From: Verrucomicrobiota bacterium
GTDB taxonomy: Bacteria; Verrucomicrobiota; Kiritimatiellia; CAJWTS01
Direction of reading: 5' to 3'
Assembly (NCBI GenBank): GCA_027623315.1
Contig: JAQBYD010000015.1
Location: forward strand, 1-63,695
DNA: 63,695 bases
Under the pieces are notes generated by a model. That model saw only the letters and a program-made list of their open reading frames with translations. It did not search any database and was not told where the DNA came from. The translations under genes and the position numbers were made by a program. Position 1 is the stretch's first letter, and each line of letters starts with the position of its first letter. Below are positions 61,091 to 63,695 of the stretch, one piece after another.

Positions 61091-63475
61091 CTATTCGGGA
61101 CCGGAACGCAGCAGGAGGCCTCGGATTTCGAAGGGGTTCAGGCTTATGCTAATCCCGTCCTGAATCGGCTTGAACGGGCCTTCAGCCTGCTCCAGTCCGT
61201 TTGCGGGAGCCCACAAGCTGAAACCGGAAGACGGTTTCAGGACGGCTTCGGCGGACCGGCCGCAGGACTCATACAGACGCACGAATACATCGTCCCCATT
61301 CGCCCTCAGTGTGGAAACCAGAGCAGAATCCGCCCCCTCCAGTCGCCATTGCTGAGCACCCAGCCTTTCTTCAGCACAAGAGCAGGGCACACAGGCACGA
61401 TTGAAGGCAAGACCTGCCCTGACGATCTCCGGGTCGGAATCGGAGCCATGTGGAAGAATCGCGTAACGGAATGAATGTGGCACACCCTCCTGAAAAGAAC
61501 CGGCGCTGGGCGTCTTGTATTCCATGGCAACGGAACGAAAGAGGGTCAACAGCAGCACCCCATCATCCACATTGTTGCCCGGCGTACCCGCATTGAGCAG
61601 CGCGAGCCCGGTGTTGCCTGAAGCATAGTCGATCCAGTTCTGCGCGACATGTTCGTGGCTGCCGCGTTCCTGAATCCCAAAAGGAATCTCGTGACGAATA
61701 CACCCATCCTCCAGACGCGTCGGAAACGCCACCCGCAACCGATAATTTCGTCCGACCGGCTCGATGTGGGTCTCATAGGACAGGAGTCTCGAACCGCGAT
61801 CCAGAACCAGGCGCGTCCGGAACGGGAAACGTATTCTCCAGAAAAGCAGCTCGCCTTCCTGCTCAACAACAAGCCGCTCCTCGCCACATTTGAACGCCCG
61901 CGCGACTTTGACGTCGGGATTGAAGGTGGATCGATTCACGAGCGATCCGGGTTCACTTCGATCGTAAGGATCGGGGTGGTTCTGGGTCAGAGAAGATTCA
62001 ACACTGCCCGCATTCAAGGGGCCTTCAAAATTGAGCCATAAGTCGCCATTGTCCAACTGCATGGCCAATGCTCCAAACGGCGACGCATGCGAGCGAATCA
62101 ACTCCACCGCGGACTCGTTCTCAATCAGGCTCACCACGTAACCGGTCTCGTCAATGCGCGCCCGGAAATAGTCCGTCTCAAGAGTGACCGGTAAAGCGAC
62201 TGCTTCCGGATCGGGCAACGGCTTGCATCCTTTGCGGGCGGCAAAACCAAACGCGGGCATCTCAACCCTCACCGCTCCGGAATCTCCCTCCAACACGACC
62301 TCGCGCGGGAACGAGAGCGGATTGAAAAGCGCCGGGATACCTTCCTCATCCTCGATGGCGAGGAGAGCCGCCTCCAAGCGCTTTTCAGCCAGCGCAAATT
62401 CATCGCGCGTATCTGCAAGGGCCTCATCGCAGATGGTGCCACAAATGATGTCATGGAATTGCTGCTTCAGGAGGATCTTCCAGATGCCTTCCGCATCAGG
62501 TAAGTGACGCCCGCTGATCGCCGCGAACGTCTCCGCTGCCAGCATACGATTGACGAGTCGACGATTCTGTTGCTTGATCTCGATATTGCCGGCAAAGGTG
62601 CCCTGAAAGGCGCTGTTAAACTCACCCTCCACCTCCCGAGTATCCGACCAGGTAATCTCCTCCATCACATTCTCTGGAAGGCTGAAACCCAGGGGTGGCA
62701 GCACGCCCTCGGCGTTGTGGCGGCGCACCACATCCGGTGCGCTGGATTGGGGCGTCATGAAATCGCCCCCGTTGCAGAGCAACACCTGCTCGCCGCCATG
62801 GGTGCCGATATCGCGAACGAGTTTTTCGATCTGTTTCGTCCCGCACTCTGCGAGATCCAGATCGAGCGCATTGACGACTTCGTCTTCCGAGGGGAAGCGG
62901 ATATTTCCGTATCCGCGCGACAGCCAAAGGGTATTGATCGAGGAACCGTCGAGGCCACGCCAACGAAAATAGTTCTGTTGAACATCCCGGCGCATACAAC
63001 GCCAGAAAGCATAGGTCGTGTAGCCGCTCTGCTTCAGGATTTGCGGAAGTTGTGCGTGGTGACCCCAGCAGTCCGCGATCCAGCATACCGAGGGGGCGAT
63101 GCCCAGCTTTTCATCAAGCCAGCGACGCCCGAATTTCGCCTGCAGAAACGTCGATTCTCCGTCGATATGATTCATATCCGGCATGATGTACATGCCCGGC
63201 GCAACGCCCAGTCGGCCTTCCGCGGCGAATCGTTTGAGGGCCTCACGTTTCTGCGGGTGGCGTTCCCAGTACGCTTCGAGCAGGATCACCTGCTCCACGA
63301 GAAACGTGTACTCGGCATGGGCTTCAAGGATCGCCAGGGCGGTATCCAGAATATGAAAGCAGCGCGGCAGATAGGCCTCGAACGATTCGAGATAGGCGAC
63401 ATCGTAGTGAAAGGACGGAACAATATGGACGGCATCAGGCAATCGGTTTTCAGAAAGATCGTGTTGCTCACTCAT
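61091..63475 (-). CDS. Glycoside hydrolase family 38 alpha-mannosidase-like protein
   Basis: A 794-residue GH38 protein, cytoplasmic (no signal peptide). The catalytic zinc residues are visible: His-x-Asp in SFHYDVAY, the nucleophile Asp in CWIADCWGHHAQLPQIL and the later His in LKQQFHDIICGT. The metal-binding first motif is FHYD instead of the usual HxHxDxxW, so substrate contacts may differ. The middle and C-terminal beta domains (about 380-790) are normal for the family. It would remove alpha-linked mannose from glycans. Start ATG 63475. Single gene, convergent with the toxin-antitoxin pair. Confidence 0.85.
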   Translation of the reverse strand: MSEQHDLSENRLPDAVHIVPSFHYDVAYLESFEAYLPRCFHILDTALAILEAHAEYTFLVEQVILLEAYWERHPQKREALKRFAAEGRLGVAPGMYIMPDMNHIDGESTFLQAKFGRRWLDEKLGIAPSVCWIADCWGHHAQLPQILKQSGYTTYAFWRCMRRDVQQNYFRWRGLDGSSINTLWLSRGYGNIRFPSEDEVVNALDLDLAECGTKQIEKLVRDIGTHGGEQVLLCNGGDFMTPQSSAPDVVRRHNAEGVLPPLGFSLPENVMEEITWSDTREVEGEFNSAFQGTFAGNIEIKQQNRRLVNRMLAAETFAAISGRHLPDAEGIWKILLKQQFHDIICGTICDEALADTRDEFALAEKRLEAALLAIEDEEGIPALFNPLSFPREVVLEGDSGAVRVEMPAFGFAARKGCKPLPDPEAVALPVTLETDYFRARIDETGYVVSLIENESAVELIRSHASPFGALAMQLDNGDLWLNFEGPLNAGSVESSLTQNHPDPYDRSEPGSLVNRSTFNPDVKVARAFKCGEERLVVEQEGELLFWRIRFPFRTRLVLDRGSRLLSYETHIEPVGRNYRLRVAFPTRLEDGCIRHEIPFGIQERGSHEHVAQNWIDYASGNTGLALLNAGTPGNNVDDGVLLLTLFRSVAMEYKTPSAGSFQEGVPHSFRYAILPHGSDSDPEIVRAGLAFNRACVPCSCAEERLGAQQWRLEGADSALVSTLRANGDDVFVRLYESCGRSAEAVLKPSSGFSLWAPANGLEQAEGPFKPIQDGISISLNPFEIRGLLLRSGPE

Positions 63476-63695
63476 CGTAATGCCTCGCCTTCTGCCCGTT
63501 CATCCGCCTTCATCACCCGCACGACCTGCAACTTGAACGCTTCACTATAGCGAACTACCGACTTCACCGCACGTCTTCTGCTAGCCCGGACATCTCACAT
63601 TTTTTCGTAGCGAGAGCGCGAAGAGCCCGTCAGGCTTGATCGAAACAGGGCTTCGCCAATTCACAGTATGTCCATACAGTTTCATCGGCAAAGCC
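63476..63695. other. Right edge of the window, upstream of the mannosidase gene
   Basis: Holds the mannosidase promoter region. From the edge, the minus strand is open for 21 codons (ADETVWTYCELAKPCFDQA) to a TGA at 63630; it could be the end of a gene lying outside the window, but it is too short to name. Confidence 0.3.

Noticed and set aside
1..63695. CRISPR arrays, rRNA genes, prophage or conjugation genes
   Set aside because: No regularly spaced repeats of 23-40 bases, no rRNA-like stretches and no phage or transfer proteins were found on either strand.

Overview
The window comes from a GC-rich bacterium, most likely an anaerobic or facultative member of the PVC superphylum (Kiritimatiellota / Lentisphaerota / Verrucomicrobiota type). 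This is inferred from gene content: many uroporphyrinogen-decarboxylase-like (URO-D) methyltransferase-family paralogues, a prepilin-type secreted protein, a formylglycine-generating-enzyme-like secreted protein, a DSDNDGLPDWWE motif, a relic of an anaerobic sulfatase maturase, and GH2/GH38 glycosidases with L-rhamnose mutarotase. No taxonomic marker settles it.

Layout. 1-94: 5' end of an IS transposase cut by the window edge. 609-15997 (all minus strand): an AhpD-like protein, then a ten-gene respiratory operon read from napD at 15997 down to 1162. Its order is napD, a GltD-like FAD/Fe-S NAD(P)H oxidoreductase, a Rieske protein, cytochrome b, a decaheme cytochrome c with six tandem monoheme domains, NapA, two Tat-exported NapG-type ferredoxins, NapH, and a YHS-NapH fusion. 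napB and napC are absent, so a Rieske/cytochrome b module and the decaheme wire seem to replace the usual electron route to nitrate reductase. 16323-19544: B12-dependent ribonucleotide reductase and a convergent Rrf2 Fe-S regulator. 19590-21998: a two-component pair. 22229-32546: a URO-D family island holding five intact paralogues, one small N-terminal fossil, one truncated copy and one frameshifted chimera, with citrate synthase and a decayed sulfatase maturase among them. 32852-33916: selD, itself a selenoprotein gene with an in-frame TGA and a SECIS-like hairpin; ordinary gene calling would lose its first 27 codons. 34162-36031: a secreted FGE-like protein and a 29-residue-repeat secreted protein.

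36337-38349 is a graveyard (GspE/PilB tail, 5'-truncated YcaQ-like gene, VapBC relic). 38575-40680 encodes a fusion of an SGNH hydrolase with an acyl-CoA/AMP ligase. A tRNA-Glu(CTC) follows, then a small cluster of truncated genes (41020-42938). 43149-51849 is housekeeping: metG, priA, a lone prepilin-type gene with its own clear promoter and terminator, queA, a YjbQ-family gene and an MsbA-like ABC exporter. 52081-63475 is sugar-related: a GH2 glycosidase, a 1353-residue unknown membrane protein, L-rhamnose mutarotase, a URO-D pseudogene, an intact RHH/PIN toxin-antitoxin pair and a GH38 alpha-mannosidase.

Best candidates for something new: the NapA / Rieske-cytochrome b / decaheme operon, the Sec-containing SelD, the SGNH-ligase fusion, the repeated internal-deletion decay of URO-D genes, and the FGE-like/repeat-protein pair. 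All family assignments were made by reading the translations; no database search was run.
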